DNA from: an uncultured Aliiroseovarius sp.
GTDB taxonomy: Bacteria > Pseudomonadota > Alphaproteobacteria > Rhodobacterales > Rhodobacteraceae
NCBI RefSeq assembly: GCF_947492455.1
Contig: NZ_CANLNB010000005.1
Coordinates: forward strand, 142,848 to 206,847
Direction: 5' to 3'
DNA length: 64,000 nucleotides
Part shown: one piece after another, positions 56,041-64,000 of the stretch
Position numbering within the stretch: position 1 is the first letter of the stretch
Layout: each line of letters opens with the position of its first letter
The notes under the pieces: model-generated
Told to the model about the DNA's origin: nothing
What the model saw: only the letters and a program-made list of their open reading frames with translations
Databases searched by the model: none
Translations under genes and position numbers: made by a program

Positions 56041-57177
56041 GTGAATTCGTTGTTCTTTTATGGCACCCTGTGCCATCGCCCGCTTCTGGATTTGGTTTTG
56101 GGGGGCGAAAGCACCTGTCGCATCAGCCCTGCGGTGCTGCCCGGGCATGTCGCAAATTGGGTTAAAAATCAGCCCTTTCCAATGATCTCTGAAGGTGATG
56201 CATCAGCTTGGTTGCACGGGCTTTTGGTTCAGGATCTGTCGGATCAGGATGTCGCGCGGCTCAACTTCTATGAGGGTGGGTTTGACTATGCTCTGGAAGA
56301 TGTCACGGTGCAGGTCGAGCCCGACGGCACTCAGGTCCAGACACAGGTTTATTTCCCGGCCCCCGGCTTGTGGACGCCCGGAGCCGTTTGGAAACTGAGC
56401 GACTGGGAATCCAAGTACGGCGCCATGACCGTTGAGGCCGCGAAAGAGGTCATGGAAGGGTTCGGGCAGGTCACGCCAGACGAGATCGCGCGTCGCTTTC
56501 CCATGATCCGAACGCGTGCCTCCAGCCGGGTGCGGGCACGAACCGAACCGGCCCCGACAACCTTGCGCGCGAATTACGGGGCGCAGGATGTGTCGGTTCA
56601 AAACAGTGGCCGTCCCTATACCAAGTTCTTCACCCTGGAAGAGCAGGAGCTGTCGTTCCGCAAATATTCGGGCGAGATGAGCGAGGTTGTGGACCGCGCT
56701 GCTTTCGTCGGCGGGGATGCCGTGATCGTGCTGCCCTACGACCCGGTACGCGACCGTGTTTTGGTGATCGAACAATTCCGCATTGGCCCGCATGTCCGCG
56801 GAGATGTGCATCCTTGGCTACTTGAGCCCGTTGCTGGCCGTATCGACGGTGGTGAGGCTCCTCAAGACTGCGCACGCCGCGAAGCGATGGAGGAAGCGGG
56901 GCTCACGCTGGATCGTCTGATTCCACTGCCCCCGCATTACCCCAGCCCCGGCGCAAATACCGAGTTCTTTTTCCCCTTCATCGCCCTCTGCGATCTTCCC
57001 GATGATGCAGGCGGCATTGGGGGCGTCGAAAGCGAGGCCGAGGACATTCGCAGCCACGTCATCCCCTTTGATCGTTTGATGGAGCTGATCACCTCGGGCG
57101 AGGCAAATGTTGGCCCTCTGATCCTCGCGGCTTTCTGGTTGGCGGCCAATCGGCAGGATTTGCGCACGCATTCGTGA
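56041..57177 (+). CDS. trgB: TrgB: gamma-glutamylcyclotransferase-like plus Nudix hydrolase
   Basis: 378 residues from GTG 56041. The N-terminal domain is an AIG2/GGCT-like barrel (SLFFYGTLCHRPLLDLVLGG start); the C-terminal domain is a Nudix hydrolase of the ADP-ribose pyrophosphatase type with PVAGRIDGGE and a complete Nudix box ending REAMEEAGL. This two-domain layout is that of TrgB. The Nudix part probably hydrolyses ADP-ribose; how this relates to tellurite is unclear. Lies between trgA and cysK. Confidence 0.87.
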   Translation: MNSLFFYGTLCHRPLLDLVLGGESTCRISPAVLPGHVANWVKNQPFPMISEGDASAWLHGLLVQDLSDQDVARLNFYEGGFDYALEDVTVQVEPDGTQVQTQVYFPAPGLWTPGAVWKLSDWESKYGAMTVEAAKEVMEGFGQVTPDEIARRFPMIRTRASSRVRARTEPAPTTLRANYGAQDVSVQNSGRPYTKFFTLEEQELSFRKYSGEMSEVVDRAAFVGGDAVIVLPYDPVRDRVLVIEQFRIGPHVRGDVHPWLLEPVAGRIDGGEAPQDCARREAMEEAGLTLDRLIPLPPHYPSPGANTEFFFPFIALCDLPDDAGGIGGVESEAEDIRSHVIPFDRLMELITSGEANVGPLILAAFWLAANRQDLRTHS

Positions 57178-57249
57178 TGCTCGGCCCTTGAACCGCCTAT
57201 TGTCAGGTCATACAGATGGTAGAAACGACGCGCGATAAAGGGCTGGAAA

Positions 57250-58284
57250 ATGGACATCAAACGCGATCTCGAAGCAACCGTGGGCAATACGCCTCTGATC
57301 CGGCTGAATGCCGCCTCTGAGGCGACGGGCTGTGAAATTCTGGGCAAGGCCGAGTTTATGAACCCGGGCCAGTCCGTTAAGGACCGCGCGGCGCTGTTTA
57401 TTATCCGTGATGCCGTGGCGCGTGGCGCGCTGAAGCCGGGTGGGACGATTGTTGAAGGGACCGCTGGGAATACCGGGATCGGCCTTGCGCTGGTGGGCGC
57501 CTCGATGGGCTTCAAGACGGTGATCGTGATCCCGGAAACCCAATCCGAGGAAAAGAAGGACATGATCCGTCTGGCGGGCGCCGAACTGGTTCAAGTCCCT
57601 GCCGTTCCGTACAAGAACCCCAACAATTACGTGCATTACTCGCGCCGTCTGGCCGAGAAGCTGAACGAAAGCGAACCTGCGGGCGCGATCTGGGCCAACC
57701 AGTTCGACAACGTGGCCAACCGTCAGGCGCATATCGAAGGCACTGGGCCTGAGATTTGGGCGCAGACCGATGGAAAGGTGGATGGCTTCACCTGCGCGGT
57801 CGGCTCGGGCGGCACGCTGGCCGGCGTCGGCATGGCATTACAGCCCAAAGGCGTGAAGGTTGCGCTCAGCGACCCGATGGGCTCGGGTCTGTATTCGCTG
57901 TATGAAACCGGCACTGCGGCACCCGAAGGTGGCTCGATCACCGAAGGGATCGGGCAGGGGCGCATCACCGCGAACCTCGAGGGCTTCACGCCGGATATGC
58001 GGTTCCAAATCCCCGATGACGAAGCTTTGCCAGTGATCTTCGACCTGCTGCAGGATGAAGGCCTGTGCCTTGGTGGCTCGTCGGGCATCAATGTGGCCGG
58101 CGCCATGCGCATGGCGCGCGAAATGGGGCCGGGCCACACGATTGTGACCGTCCTGTGCGACTACGGCACGCGCTATCAGTCGAAGCTGTTCAACCCGGAC
58201 TTCCTGCGTGAAAAGGGCCTTCCGATCCCCACTTGGTTGGATCGCGAACCCGCCTTCATGCCGGAGGTGTTCGAGGATCACTGA
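57250..58284 (+). CDS. cysK: Cysteine synthase A (O-acetylserine sulfhydrylase)
   Basis: 344 residues. The PLP lysine lies in NPGQSVKDRA (Lys44), the substrate loop is EGTAGNTGIG (71-76 core), and SSGINVAGAMR is the phosphate-binding Gly/Ser loop. It makes cysteine from O-acetylserine and sulfide. In the trg locus cysK contributes to tellurite resistance, presumably by thiol supply. Its stop codon overlaps the following channel gene by one base. Confidence 0.95.
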   Translation: MDIKRDLEATVGNTPLIRLNAASEATGCEILGKAEFMNPGQSVKDRAALFIIRDAVARGALKPGGTIVEGTAGNTGIGLALVGASMGFKTVIVIPETQSEEKKDMIRLAGAELVQVPAVPYKNPNNYVHYSRRLAEKLNESEPAGAIWANQFDNVANRQAHIEGTGPEIWAQTDGKVDGFTCAVGSGGTLAGVGMALQPKGVKVALSDPMGSGLYSLYETGTAAPEGGSITEGIGQGRITANLEGFTPDMRFQIPDDEALPVIFDLLQDEGLCLGGSSGINVAGAMRMAREMGPGHTIVTVLCDYGTRYQSKLFNPDFLREKGLPIPTWLDREPAFMPEVFEDH

Positions 58285-60767
58285 TGACCTCTGATCTGCG
58301 CCGTTCGACGCTGCCCACCCGGGTCCTTTGGTTGATGCGAGTGTGGCTGTGCGCCGCGCTGCTGCTTTTGCCCCTCGGGGCCAGCGCGCAAGACGCAGAG
58401 ACCAGCACGGATACGCCCAGCTATGTCCTGACCGAAAGCGGCACGCCAGATTATCTGGCGTGGTCACGTGTGGCTGAACGGGGCGAACGCGTACTCGAGA
58501 TCGGGCGCGCCTCGGATCAGGCGCTCAGCGAGTTGCGCAGCGAGATCGACCAGTGGCGCGGGTTGTTTAAATCCGCGCAGGACGAGAATTCGATCCGTAT
58601 CGACACACTGAAGACGCAGCTGGCCACCTTGGGACCCGAGCCGGAAGATCCGGGAAGCGAGGGCGCGGTGTTGACCCAGCGGCGGGCTGCGCTGACTGAT
58701 GAGCTGAGCAAGGCGCAAGCACCCGTCAAGGAAGCGGAAGAGGCCTATGCCCGCGCGGACCTTCTGATCCGCGAAATCGACAGCGTGTTGCGCACGCGCC
58801 AAACCGACCAACTTTTGGAACTTGGCCCGACACCGCTGAACCCGGCGATCTGGCCGTTGGCGCTGGCGTCGCTAAAACAGACCTTTTCCACGGCGCTGAC
58901 CGAAATGCGCAATGCTTGGGGCAGCGAGGCACAACGGCGCGATTTGCACGCCGACCTGCCACTGACGTTGGTCCTGCTGGCAGTGGGTCTGGTGTTGCTA
59001 TCGCGCTCGCGCAGTTGGTTGATCCGGGTGGGCAACCGCCTGCGTCAGATGCGCAAAGGGCCATCGCGCGGCGTTGTCGGCTTTGTCATTTCGCTGGGGC
59101 AGGTGATCGCGCCGATGCTGGGGCTGTTTGCCTTCCTGATTGCGCTGAACCTTGCGGGCGTACTGGGCCTGCGCGGGCAGGTGATCGCGGATGCGCTGCC
59201 TGCGGCGGGTCTGCTGTTTTTCGTCTCGCTGTGGATTGGCACGCGGATTTTCGGGGCAGAGCCCGCACATGCCTCGCTGTACTTACCGACGCCTGCGTTA
59301 CGGGCCGAGGCGCGCATCGACGTCACTCTGCTTGGCTTGCTTCTGGGCCTCTTGTCCCTGCTACGCGACATTGGCGCGGCCGAGAGTTATTCCAGCGGCA
59401 CCAACGCAGTTCTGGCCTTTCCCTTCCTTGTGGGCGCGGGCGTCCTTTTGGTACGACTGGGGCGTTTGCTGCGCCGCCAGCTTGGCGCGCAAGCGGCAGC
59501 CACGCAGAGCGCGTTTAGAACGCGGACCATCGCCGTCATTGGCCGGATTTGCGAGCTCGTCGGGTTTGCGGCACCTGTGGCGGCCGCCGTGGGCTATTCC
59601 ACATTGGCCGAGGCCCTGCTGATCCCGACCATCCTGACGCTGGGTGTTCTGGCGGTGCTCGAGATCCTGAATGCCTTTATCAAAGCCGTCTATGCCACGG
59701 TCCTGCGCGCCGACAACGAGACGACGGATCAGGCGCTTTTGCCCGTGATCATCAGCTTCTGCCTGCTCTTGGGCGCGATCCCCTTGCTGGCTTTGATCTG
59801 GGGTGCACGGTCGACCGATCTCTTGGAACTTTGGACGCGTTTCCTAAACGGGTTCCAGATGGGCGATGCCCGGATTACCCCGCGCGCGTTTATGATTTTC
59901 GCCGCCATCTTCCTTGTCGGCTACGGCGCGACCCGCGCGCTTCAATCCGCGTTACGTGGCACCATCCTGCCCAAGACCAAGCTGGATAAGGGCGGGCAGA
60001 ACGCGATTGCCGTGGGCACCGGCTATGTCGGGATTTTCCTGGCGGCTGTCATTGCCATCACCGGGGCGGGGATCGACCTGAGTTCGATCGCGATCATTGC
60101 CGGTGCCCTGTCCGTTGGGATTGGCTTTGGCCTGCAAACCATCGTGTCGAATTTCGTGTCTGGCATCATCCTGTTGATCGAACGCCCCATTTCCGAAGGG
60201 GACTGGATCGAGGTGAACGGCCAGATGGGCTATGTGCGCGATATCTCGGTGCGTGCGACGCGGATCGAGACGTTCGACCGGTCAGACGTGATCCTGCCCA
60301 ACTCGGACCTCGTATCGGGCGTGGTGACGAACTACACGCGCGGCAATTCGATCGGGCGGGTGATCGTGCCTGTGGGTGTAGCATACGGCGTTGATACCAG
60401 ACGTGTCGAAGCCATCCTGCGCGAGATCGCCGAGGCGCATCCGATGGTCACCGTGAACCCGGCTCCGTCCGTGGTGTTTCAGGGTTTTGGCGCAGACAGT
60501 CTGGACTTCGAAATCCGCGCCATCCTGTCTGACGTAAACTTCATGCTGTCGGTGAAAAGCGAGATCAACCACGAGATCGCGCGCCGCTTCGTCGAAGAAG
60601 GGATCGAGATCCCCTTCGCGCAGCGCGATATCTGGCTGCGCAATCCCGAGGTGCTGACCGGGGCAGCAATGGCGCCCGTTGCGACGGCGGCAGCGCCGGA
60701 ACAAAAATTGGACCGCGACGCCATGACGGTCGAGGATCTGGACGGGGAAGGAGAGGGCGATGAGTAA
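58284..60767 (+). CDS. Large mechanosensitive ion channel (MscS family, DUF3772)
   Basis: 827 residues from ATG 58284. A signal peptide (ends near GASAQDAE) is followed by a periplasmic coiled-coil-like DUF3772 region (about 40-190), then roughly ten membrane segments and the MscS core: pore helix GALSVGIGFGLQTIVSNFVSG and the beta domain ISEGDWIEVNGQMGYV. It should open on membrane tension to release solutes after hypo-osmotic shock. Translationally coupled to cysK and, by an 8-bp overlap, to alaX. Confidence 0.92.
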   Translation: MTSDLRRSTLPTRVLWLMRVWLCAALLLLPLGASAQDAETSTDTPSYVLTESGTPDYLAWSRVAERGERVLEIGRASDQALSELRSEIDQWRGLFKSAQDENSIRIDTLKTQLATLGPEPEDPGSEGAVLTQRRAALTDELSKAQAPVKEAEEAYARADLLIREIDSVLRTRQTDQLLELGPTPLNPAIWPLALASLKQTFSTALTEMRNAWGSEAQRRDLHADLPLTLVLLAVGLVLLSRSRSWLIRVGNRLRQMRKGPSRGVVGFVISLGQVIAPMLGLFAFLIALNLAGVLGLRGQVIADALPAAGLLFFVSLWIGTRIFGAEPAHASLYLPTPALRAEARIDVTLLGLLLGLLSLLRDIGAAESYSSGTNAVLAFPFLVGAGVLLVRLGRLLRRQLGAQAAATQSAFRTRTIAVIGRICELVGFAAPVAAAVGYSTLAEALLIPTILTLGVLAVLEILNAFIKAVYATVLRADNETTDQALLPVIISFCLLLGAIPLLALIWGARSTDLLELWTRFLNGFQMGDARITPRAFMIFAAIFLVGYGATRALQSALRGTILPKTKLDKGGQNAIAVGTGYVGIFLAAVIAITGAGIDLSSIAIIAGALSVGIGFGLQTIVSNFVSGIILLIERPISEGDWIEVNGQMGYVRDISVRATRIETFDRSDVILPNSDLVSGVVTNYTRGNSIGRVIVPVGVAYGVDTRRVEAILREIAEAHPMVTVNPAPSVVFQGFGADSLDFEIRAILSDVNFMLSVKSEINHEIARRFVEEGIEIPFAQRDIWLRNPEVLTGAAMAPVATAAAPEQKLDRDAMTVEDLDGEGEGDE

Positions 60768-61479
60768 GCCACTGTTTCAAGACGACGCGTATTTGACCGA
60801 GGCACCGGGCCGTGTTCTGGCCCATACTGATCAGGGCGGCGTGGTTCTGGATCAAAGCCTGTTCTATGCGACCGGCGGCGGGCAACCGGGGGACCGGGGG
60901 CAACTGACATGGGGCGGCGGACAGATGGAGGTCGCCACGACGGTGAAGGGCGAGGGTGGCGCGATCATTCTGGTGCCTTCGGAGGGGCAGGTGCTGCCAC
61001 CCGTTGGTGCTGACGTCGTCCAGAACCTCGATTGGGATCTGCGTCTGCGACATATGCGGATGCACTCGGCGCTGCACCTGTTGTCAGTCGTGATTCCACT
61101 GCCCGTGACGGGTGGTCAGATCGGGGCCGAGAAATCGCGTCTGGATTTTGCAATGGAGCATCCGCTTGAGGACAAGCAGGCTGTCGAGGACGCGCTGAAC
61201 GACCTGATCGCCCGCGATCTTGAGGTCACGATGCGTTGGATTTCTGATGCCGAGCTTGAGGCCAACCCCGGTCTGGTCAAGACAATGTCCGTACAGCCCC
61301 CGAAAGGGGCGGGCCAAGTGCGGTTGGTACGGATTGGAACGGAGGGTGAGCAGGTGGATCTTCAGCCCTGTGGTGGCACGCACGTTGTTCGCACGACCGA
61401 AATTGGTCGTGTCCGTCTTGGGAAGGTGGAAAAGAAAGGCCGCATGAACCGCCGCGTTGCCTTGCATCTTGAAGACTAG
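60760..61479 (+). CDS. AlaX-type alanyl-tRNA editing protein
   Basis: 239 residues. The zinc site is intact: HMRMH (His98, His102) and CGGTH (Cys204, His208); the Gly-rich GGGQPGDRG motif (39-47) belongs to the second-AlaRS-domain family. Free-standing AlaX proteins hydrolyse mischarged Ser-tRNA(Ala) or Gly-tRNA(Ala). It overlaps the channel gene by 8 bp, so it is expressed from the cysK-channel unit. Confidence 0.92.
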   Translation: MSKPLFQDDAYLTEAPGRVLAHTDQGGVVLDQSLFYATGGGQPGDRGQLTWGGGQMEVATTVKGEGGAIILVPSEGQVLPPVGADVVQNLDWDLRLRHMRMHSALHLLSVVIPLPVTGGQIGAEKSRLDFAMEHPLEDKQAVEDALNDLIARDLEVTMRWISDAELEANPGLVKTMSVQPPKGAGQVRLVRIGTEGEQVDLQPCGGTHVVRTTEIGRVRLGKVEKKGRMNRRVALHLED

Positions 61480-61564
61480 CGCTGCCGCGCGGCGCGGCCC
61501 TGTCGGGCCGCTCCACTTGGCGGTGGCCGCAGCAAGCTGCGGCAGAATTCAGGCCTCCGGCGGG

Positions 61565-61593
61565 GATATTTATGACAAGAAAATGCGGTGAGC
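61565..61593. repeat. Dispersed intergenic repeat, copy 2
   Basis: Second copy of the 29-base unit at 28791-28819, sharing TATGACAAGAAAATGCG and a TGAGC end. Here too it follows a GC-rich hairpin-forming stretch (61485-61565), downstream of alaX. Confidence 0.65.
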
Positions 61594-61692
61594 GTCGCTG
61601 CGTTTGGTCGTGTGTAGATATTCGCGTTGCCCGCCGCGAAAAGTGATAATGACCGCTTGAACCCCGCAGCACTTCCGAATAACAACGTCGGC

Positions 61693-61782
61693 GGAGCGGT
61701 GGCCGAGTGGTCGAAGGCGCACGCCTGGAAAGTGTGTAGGCGGGGAACCGTCTCGAGGGTTCGAATCCCTTCCGCTCCGCCA
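61693..61782 (+). tRNA. tRNA-Ser (anticodon GGA)
   Basis: 90-nt class II tRNA: acceptor GGAGCGG/CCGCTCC, anticodon arm CACGC-CTGGAAA-GTGTG with GGA, long variable arm (AGGCGGGGAACCGTCT) and T loop TTCGAAT; the CCA end is encoded. Serine tRNA genes are frequent integration sites, and a decayed mobile element follows immediately. Confidence 0.96.
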
Positions 61783-62133
61783 CGCACCCCTGTCTCAGGT
61801 TTCCCTGCAGAATTGGTTTTGATTACTGCCGTCAATTCAGGCGGTTGTGGGGATGTGTTTTGCACTGAGACTCACCGTCGGTCGGAATTCCCCTGTTCAT
61901 TCTCAGAAGTCTCAAAGGCCCAATTGGGTCGGTGGGGTTTGGACAGCTATTTCCCTGATAAGGGGTGATTTACAGGGAATTTTGTTAGCGATCGATGATT
62001 TGGAGCAGATGGTGGAAATTTAACTGCAGGGATAACAATGGGTTGCGCGCCTAATTCCCCATACGCCGGAACAGGTAACTTATGTTCGGTAACAGGGAGT
62101 TTGTAGGCAAGGATCAGGAAACCTGGCGCGGTA
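61783..62133. other. Gene-free junction between tRNA-Ser and recombinase remnant
   Basis: No gene seen in 351 bp. It holds repeated CAGGG/CCCTG words, including TTCCCTG...CAGGGAA (61951-61979), CAGGGAG near 62094 and CAGGGAGAGG near 62135, related to the motif at 828-853. These may be sites or leader sequences of the decayed element. Confidence 0.45.
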
Positions 62134-62691
62134 TCAGGGAGAGGGGAATTCAGGCCATCCGAGCAGGCGTTCCTGGGCGGACCAGTCCAGGGGAAGCGTG
62201 GTGCACACGAGGGTTTCGAGGGTGAGCTCGACCGGTTGGGTGCCACTCAGAATGACGTTCTGGATTCGGGGTGACAGGAAGGCCAGCGGTAGGATCCGCG
62301 TGACATAGCTTTCGGATATGCTGGCCTTTGTGGCGACCTCTCGGATGGACGTGCCGGACTTCATCTCGCCAATCCAGGCATGGGCATTGCGTAACGCCTG
62401 GAGGAGGGTTTTGTCAGGTGTAGGGTGTTGCTCTCCGGCAATAATCTTCATCTCGGCACCGCGTCGCCGGATGATGATGGGGACAGAAATGTCTAGCAGA
62501 GTCGGGTGCAAATCTCCTGGTTTGAGTTTCAACATCCCAACAAGCGGTTCCGCAGACAGCGTGATGCACAACTGGCCATTTCCAAGAGTGCCGGACTGAA
62601 TGACCAGGGCGATAGTTTTGATCACCTCGGCATCCAGACGCGTGATCAACCCGTTGACGGCGTCTGTCGCTGCAAACGATCCAGCCGCTCT
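62134..62691 (-). pseudogene. Large serine recombinase, C-terminal remnant
   Basis: The minus strand reads continuously from the IS border at 62691 to the stop at 62134. The segment LLQALRNAHAWIGEMKSG, then REVATKASISESYVTRILPLAFLSPRIQ and a final LPLDWSAQERLLGW is the typical C-terminal tail of alphaproteobacterial resolvase-type recombinases. The catalytic N-terminal domain is absent, cut off by the IS element. A TTG at 62649 would allow a 171-residue product, but function as a recombinase is impossible. Confidence 0.7.
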
Positions 62692-63499
62692 TGTCAGACT
62701 AAACTAGCTTGAGGCGGGTGGAGCGGGGAAGTAGCGTCCTGGTATGAGAAAGAGATCGCCCTTTCTCTACGTCAAAACCAGCCCGGAGATTATCCGGCTG
62801 GCGGTAATGCTGTATGTCCGGTTCCCGCTGTCGCTTCGAAACGTAGGGGACTTGCTGCACGAACGCGGTATTGACGTTAGCCACGAAACCATTCGATTTT
62901 GGTGGAATCGCTTCGGCCCAATGTTCGCGTCTGAAATTCGCCGAAAGCGGGTCCAGCAACTTCGAGCGTACTCGACCTGAAGGTGGCATCTGGATGAGGT
63001 TTTTGTAAAGATCAACGACAAACGGCATTATCTGTGGAGGGCAGTGGACCATGAGGGAGGGGTTTTAAAAAGCTTTGCAACCAAACGTCGGGATCGCTCT
63101 GCAGCTCTTGTTTTCCTGAAGAAAGCGATGAAGCGATACGGTAAACCGGAAGTGGTTGTGGCAGACAAACTTCGGTCATACGGAGCCGCAACGCGGTTGC
63201 TCGGCAACACCGATAAGCGAGAGGTTGGCCGCTGGAAGAACAACCGAATTGAGAATTCAAACCTACCCTTTCGACGAAGGGAGCGGGCGATGCAGAGGTT
63301 TCGCAGAATGCGAAGTTTGCAGAAATTCGTTTCCGTCCACGCTTCCGTCTTCAACCACTTCAACCAGGATCGCAACCTTTCGCAAAGATGCCATTTCAAG
63401 CTAAACCGTACTGTTGCTCTCGCCGAGTGGCGCGGTCTTTGCGCTGAATAAATGACAGTCGTGCTGGCCTAGTAGAGACGAGTTCGAATTAGTCTGACA
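62692..63499 (+). mobile_element. IS6-family insertion sequence
   Basis: 808 bp bounded by inverted ends TGTCAGACTAA (62692-62702) and TTAGTCTGACA (63489-63499). It encodes one transposase on the plus strand. Flanking 8-mers (GCCGCTCT on the left, GCACCTCG on the right) do not match, so there is no target duplication. The element joins two truncated genes. Confidence 0.85.
62744..63451 (+). pseudogene. IS6-family transposase interrupted by an in-frame stop
   Basis: ATG 62744 opens a DDE transposase frame (IIRLAVMLYVRFPLSLRNVG, then DVSHETIRFWWNRFGP). A TGA at 62978-62980 stops it after 78 codons; the same frame continues to 63451 with WHLDEVFVKI (first Asp), VVADKLRSYGAA (second Asp) and NNRIENSNLPFRRRERAMQR (Glu). 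Relatives have a Trp at the stop position, so a single TGG-to-TGA change explains it. Without readthrough the catalytic triad is not made. Confidence 0.85.
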
Positions 63500-63755
63500 G
63501 CACCTCGCTGAAAGCAGCGGAATCTCGAAACGCTATCTGCATGACCTGTTCAAGGATGTGAATGGTACGGTCAGCCAGCAAATACGAGATCAGCGCCTGA
63601 TCGCAGCGCGGGATCGTCTGGCAACGGCGCCGGGGCTTCCGATCTCAGAAGTATCTTATCGATTTGGATTTTCGGATCAGGCGCAGTTCTCTCGCCTGTT
63701 CAAAAGCAAGTTCGGGATCACCCTCTCTGCCTTCAGGGCCGAGGTTAGTAGCTGA
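63500..63755 (+). pseudogene. AraC-family regulator, C-terminal fragment
   Basis: From the first base after the IS end the frame reads the AraC DNA-binding domain: HLAESSGISKRYLHDLFK is the first helix-turn-helix and [20 protein letters not shown] the second, ending AFRAEVSS at 63755. The ligand-binding half and start are missing, replaced by the IS. A GTG at 63558 could start a 65-residue peptide, but the gene is broken. Confidence 0.8.
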
Positions 63756-63792
63756 CCTGACCGCCTCCGCACTTCGCAAAAGCTGTAAACAG

Positions 63793-63821
63793 AAAAGGCC
63801 CGCCGGATGGGCGGGCCTTTT
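63793..63821. terminator. Bidirectional terminator before etfA end
   Basis: Arms AAAAGGCCCGCC (63793-63804) and GGCGGGCCTTTT (63810-63821) with a 5-base loop give a T-run on both strands. Serves the minus-strand etfA gene 20 bp away and possibly the AraC fragment. Confidence 0.85.
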
Positions 63822-63841
63822 GTGTCTTATGCGATGTCCGA

Positions 63842-64000
63842 TCAGACGGCGTCGGTCAGGGCCGGCACAGCGTCGAACAGGTCGGCAACCAGGCCGAAGT
63901 CGGCAACCTGGAAGATCGGTGCTTCTTCGTCTTTGTTGATCGCAACGATGATCTTCGAGTCTTTCATACCAGCCAAGTGCTGGATGGCGCCCGAGATGCC
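63842..64000 (-). CDS. etfA: Electron transfer flavoprotein alpha subunit, C-terminal part
   Basis: The minus strand from the window edge to the TGA at 63842-63844 encodes 52 residues: [20 protein letters not shown] and [20 protein letters not shown], the FAD-binding C-terminus of EtfA. EtfAB passes electrons from acyl-CoA and other dehydrogenases to ETF-ubiquinone oxidoreductase. The rest of the gene, and presumably etfB, lie beyond the right edge. Confidence 0.93.
   Translation of the reverse strand, partial: GISGAIQHLAGMKDSKIIVAINKDEEAPIFQVADFGLVADLFDAVPALTDAV

Noticed and set aside
62684..63507. Target-site duplication flanking the IS6 element
   Set aside because: The 8-mers GCCGCTCT and GCACCTCG next to the two ends differ, so no duplication exists.
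61693..64000. Direct repeat of the tRNA-Ser 3' end as an attachment site
   Set aside because: I found no second copy of the T-arm/acceptor sequence downstream within the window; the island's far border may have been deleted.

Overview
The window looks like a chromosomal segment of a marine Rhodobacterales (Roseobacter-group) alphaproteobacterium. Supporting evidence: GC-rich coding bias, a two-piece circularly permuted tmRNA gene with tag ANDNKAPAMALAA, an alphaproteobacterial SspB, a dmdA-acuI DMSP locus, a trgA-trgB-cysK cluster as known from Rhodobacter, CcrM-type GANTC sites, and a very acidic/basic RNase E. All assignments come from reading the sequence and from memory of protein families; no database search was run.

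Layout. 1-4270 is accessory-like: the tail of a GGDEF protein, about 1 kb without a convincing gene, an AT-richer lipoprotein S8 protease with a C-terminal beta-barrel-like region, another gene-poor stretch and two identical tRNA-Glu genes. 4357-10250 (minus strand) carries recJ, an isochorismatase-like hydrolase, glpX, a ceramidase-family membrane protein, homoserine dehydrogenase and a small lipoprotein. 10408-16831 (plus) has a TetR regulator, dnaG, rpoD (with a tight GANTC cluster upstream), a YjbQ protein and nrdR. Riboflavin genes follow (ribD; then ribE, ribB, ribH, nusB), split by an opposite-strand capsule export block (kpsC, an OPX lipoprotein gene, kpsS).

26764-37254 has small proteins, a GATM-like amidinotransferase, pepF, a class A PBP gene, a 576-bp leader region, rne and a TusA-like gene. 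37371-44903 has ccdA, a membrane alpha/beta-hydrolase-like gene coupled to a cytochrome P450, three small genes next to fumC, sspB and chrA. The permuted tmRNA gene lies just beyond chrA, so the tag-encoding RNA and the ClpXP adaptor for tagged proteins are within 2 kb.

46174-54093 is the most interesting block. A GntR/FadR-type regulator diverges from DUF2182, DUF1326, dmdA (DMSP demethylase), acuI (acryloyl-CoA reductase), a CdiI-like immunity-family gene, a BCCT transporter and a class V aminotransferase. Two identical 15-bp operator-like sequences 30 bp apart sit between the regulator and the operon. The genes together suggest a regulated uptake, demethylation and acrylyl-CoA detoxification unit with uncharacterised extra members. 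cfa, trgA, trgB, cysK, a mechanosensitive channel and alaX follow.

From 61693 a tRNA-Ser(GGA) gene borders a decayed integrated element: a C-terminal serine recombinase remnant, an IS6-type element with an in-frame stop in its transposase, and an AraC regulator fragment starting exactly at the IS end. The window ends in the 3' end of etfA.
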